Source: Mimachlamys varia (lineage: Eukaryota; Mollusca; Bivalvia; Pectinida; Pectinidae). Taken from it: a stretch of 64,000 bases of DNA. Shown in pieces: positions 62,369-64,000 of the stretch. The first letter of the stretch is position 1; each line of letters opens with the position of its first letter. The translations under genes were made by a program, and so were the position numbers. The notes beneath the pieces were generated by a model. It was given only the letters and a program-made list of their open reading frames with translations. It had not been told where the DNA came from and made no database searches. The stretch spans positions 12,035,625-12,099,624 of the forward strand of contig OX392542.1 of NCBI GenBank assembly GCA_947623455.1, given 5' to 3'.

Positions 62369-62753
62369 AGGCCCAATATACGTAACTTTCGGCAAAACTT
62401 AAAGCGAAAATCAAGCCTAATAAATTTTTATATTTACAAATTTAGTTTAGATTAACTGATATCAGCAATATTCAAGATGAATTCTTACGCAGTTACCGGT
62501 AGAGCAGCAGTTAAAACACGCTATTTGTAAACACGCGTCCATTTCGAACCGTCTTCTACCTTCGGTTTGTTGTTGAAGTGGGCCCCACCTCAATTATTTT
62601 CAATTCTTTGGATTTTTTTGTCAAGAGTTTCTTGTTAGTTACCGCTCAGATTTACTTCGTTTCCGCCTTATTTTTGCATGGTTATCAACTGGATTTTTTT
62701 TCAGAATTTTTTAGAATCACGAAAATTTCCCTTAAGTTACGTATATTGGGCCT
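62369..62753. mobile_element. TTAA-flanked MITE, copy 2 (385 bp), inverted
   Basis: AGGCCCAATATACGTAA start and mirrored end, TTAA on both sides (62365-62368, 62754-62757). The interior matches 12770-13119 in reverse orientation, with small insertions. Confidence 0.88.
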
Positions 62754-62757
62754 TTAA

Positions 62758-64000
62758 AGAGGCATCACGGTAAAACTGTTTTTTTATGCTTATTTAGAAT
62801 TATTGTATATATGAATTAAATGTATAACCTTGTGGAAAATTAATAGGTGATTTACGCTGAAATATGTTCTCAAAAATTTTAATTGATAATTAAAAAAGGG
62901 AATCACTATTCGTTGATCAACGATTTGGACATGTAAATTATTTTGCGGCACATATGATAACGCATGCGCATAACAAGCTTCATCGGTAAACAAAAAAATG
63001 GCGATCCGTGTGACCTACATGTAACTACCAAGCGAAAAGTGGCCGAATGGTCAAATTTTAACGTAATGATTATATTACGGAAGCATAATGAGGGATGGGA
63101 AGTATTCAAGGGAGAAACTAACAGCACAGTTGTTTGCATGTTACAGTTTTCTTCTGGATAGCTGGTGACACAGTTTTGATTTGGTTTTGGGGCCTCCCAA
63201 GGGATAACTCTTTCATTCCCCTGTTACATGAAAAACTAAAACTTGAAATCGTGTTTTGTAATATTCCCTTTATAATATTCCAGTAAAACGGCATTATTGA
63301 ATCATATTGCTGAAGAGAAAGACCTTTTCATTTACAAGAAAAAACGTATGGGGAGGTGAGGGGGGTGTTTACGTTGTAAAACGCCGGTATAGGTGCGATT
63401 GAAGTTAATTTATACAGATTCAATTTGGACAAAATGAATAAATTAATGTCATCATGTGCGGATAAAAAATGCTTGTCCTACCAAATCTATTAAATACGGA
63501 TTGTACAAATAGTATCGAGTTTGGACCCCGGTATTGAATTTGATATGAATCAAAATATATGCATTAGGCCTATATAAGTGAAGTCATTAATTTATAAAAA
63601 AAAAAAAAAAAAAATCAGATACGTGTATGTCCCATGTCTGCAGTTGTGTTGAAAATGTTAACGAACCTTTAGATTTACATAAAAAAGTAAAATGAAAACG
63701 GAGCTATCATACCATATATAAATGGATTAAGTATTGGACAATTATCTTCTCGACAAGTTCCAAATTTGATATATATAAATATATATATTATACATGTATT
63801 CTACATGTTTAGTGCGTGGTGCGTCATATGAGTGCAGGGATTTCCGTGATACATAATTGTAAGTGTTAAAGTATGGTGACCCTGAAAGTTGGATAGATTT
63901 GAGATGAATATATAGATAGTCTGAAAAAAAATCTTCAAGACATCGAGTTGTATAAAAAAAATCGGATTCATTTCATTTTATTTTTGTACTTTTCAATGCA
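62758..64000. other. No gene seen
   Basis: AT-rich sequence with a poly-A run (about 63596-63614) and a short TA-rich stretch near 63770. Nothing recognisable. Confidence 0.5.

Overview
This is animal DNA, most likely from a bivalve mollusc. It has GT-AG introns, tRNA-derived SINEs, non-LTR and mariner relics, and fold-back and short inverted-repeat elements of kinds I associate with bivalve genomes. I cannot name the species. There is no sign of a bacterial or viral genome.

One gene is well supported. It is a seven-exon, 450-codon gene on the + strand (24542-57771) for a Golgi type II membrane sulfotransferase of the carbohydrate sulfotransferase 15 (CHST15, GalNAc4S-6ST) type. All six junctions are GT-AG and keep the reading frame. 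Both PAPS-binding motifs are present. Its 1353 coding bases are spread over 33.2 kb because the introns are filled with minisatellites and mobile elements.

Layout. 1-24.5 kb has no recognisable host gene. It holds a 25-bp array (731-3546), an element with ~161-bp internal repeats (4708-7436), a LINE split by a SINE (7795-10290), a 26-bp array (10317-11485), a TTAA-flanked MITE (12770-13119), a ~170-copy 29-bp array (16793-21708) with a smaller inverted copy (22581-22965), and a 30-bp array (22966-23534). 24.5-57.8 kb is the gene. Its intron 1 (20.2 kb) holds arrays of 31, 28, 31 and 13/39 bp, several palindromic elements and a dead mariner. Introns 2, 3 and 5 hold arrays of 23, 33 and 36 bp. 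Introns 4 and 6 hold degenerate or dispersed repeats. 57.8-64 kb is 3' flank with fold-back elements, a degenerate ~39-bp array, a second repeat-bearing element and a second copy of the TTAA MITE.

Tandem repeats cover roughly 29 kb, nearly half the window, in about a dozen unrelated families with units of 13-39 bp plus the 161-bp family. The long open frames inside them come from stop-free repeat units and are not genes. I see no clear new gene system. The notable signals are the concentration of different minisatellites in and around one gene, palindromic elements that share ends but not stems, and several cleanly delimited insertions whose target duplications can be read directly.
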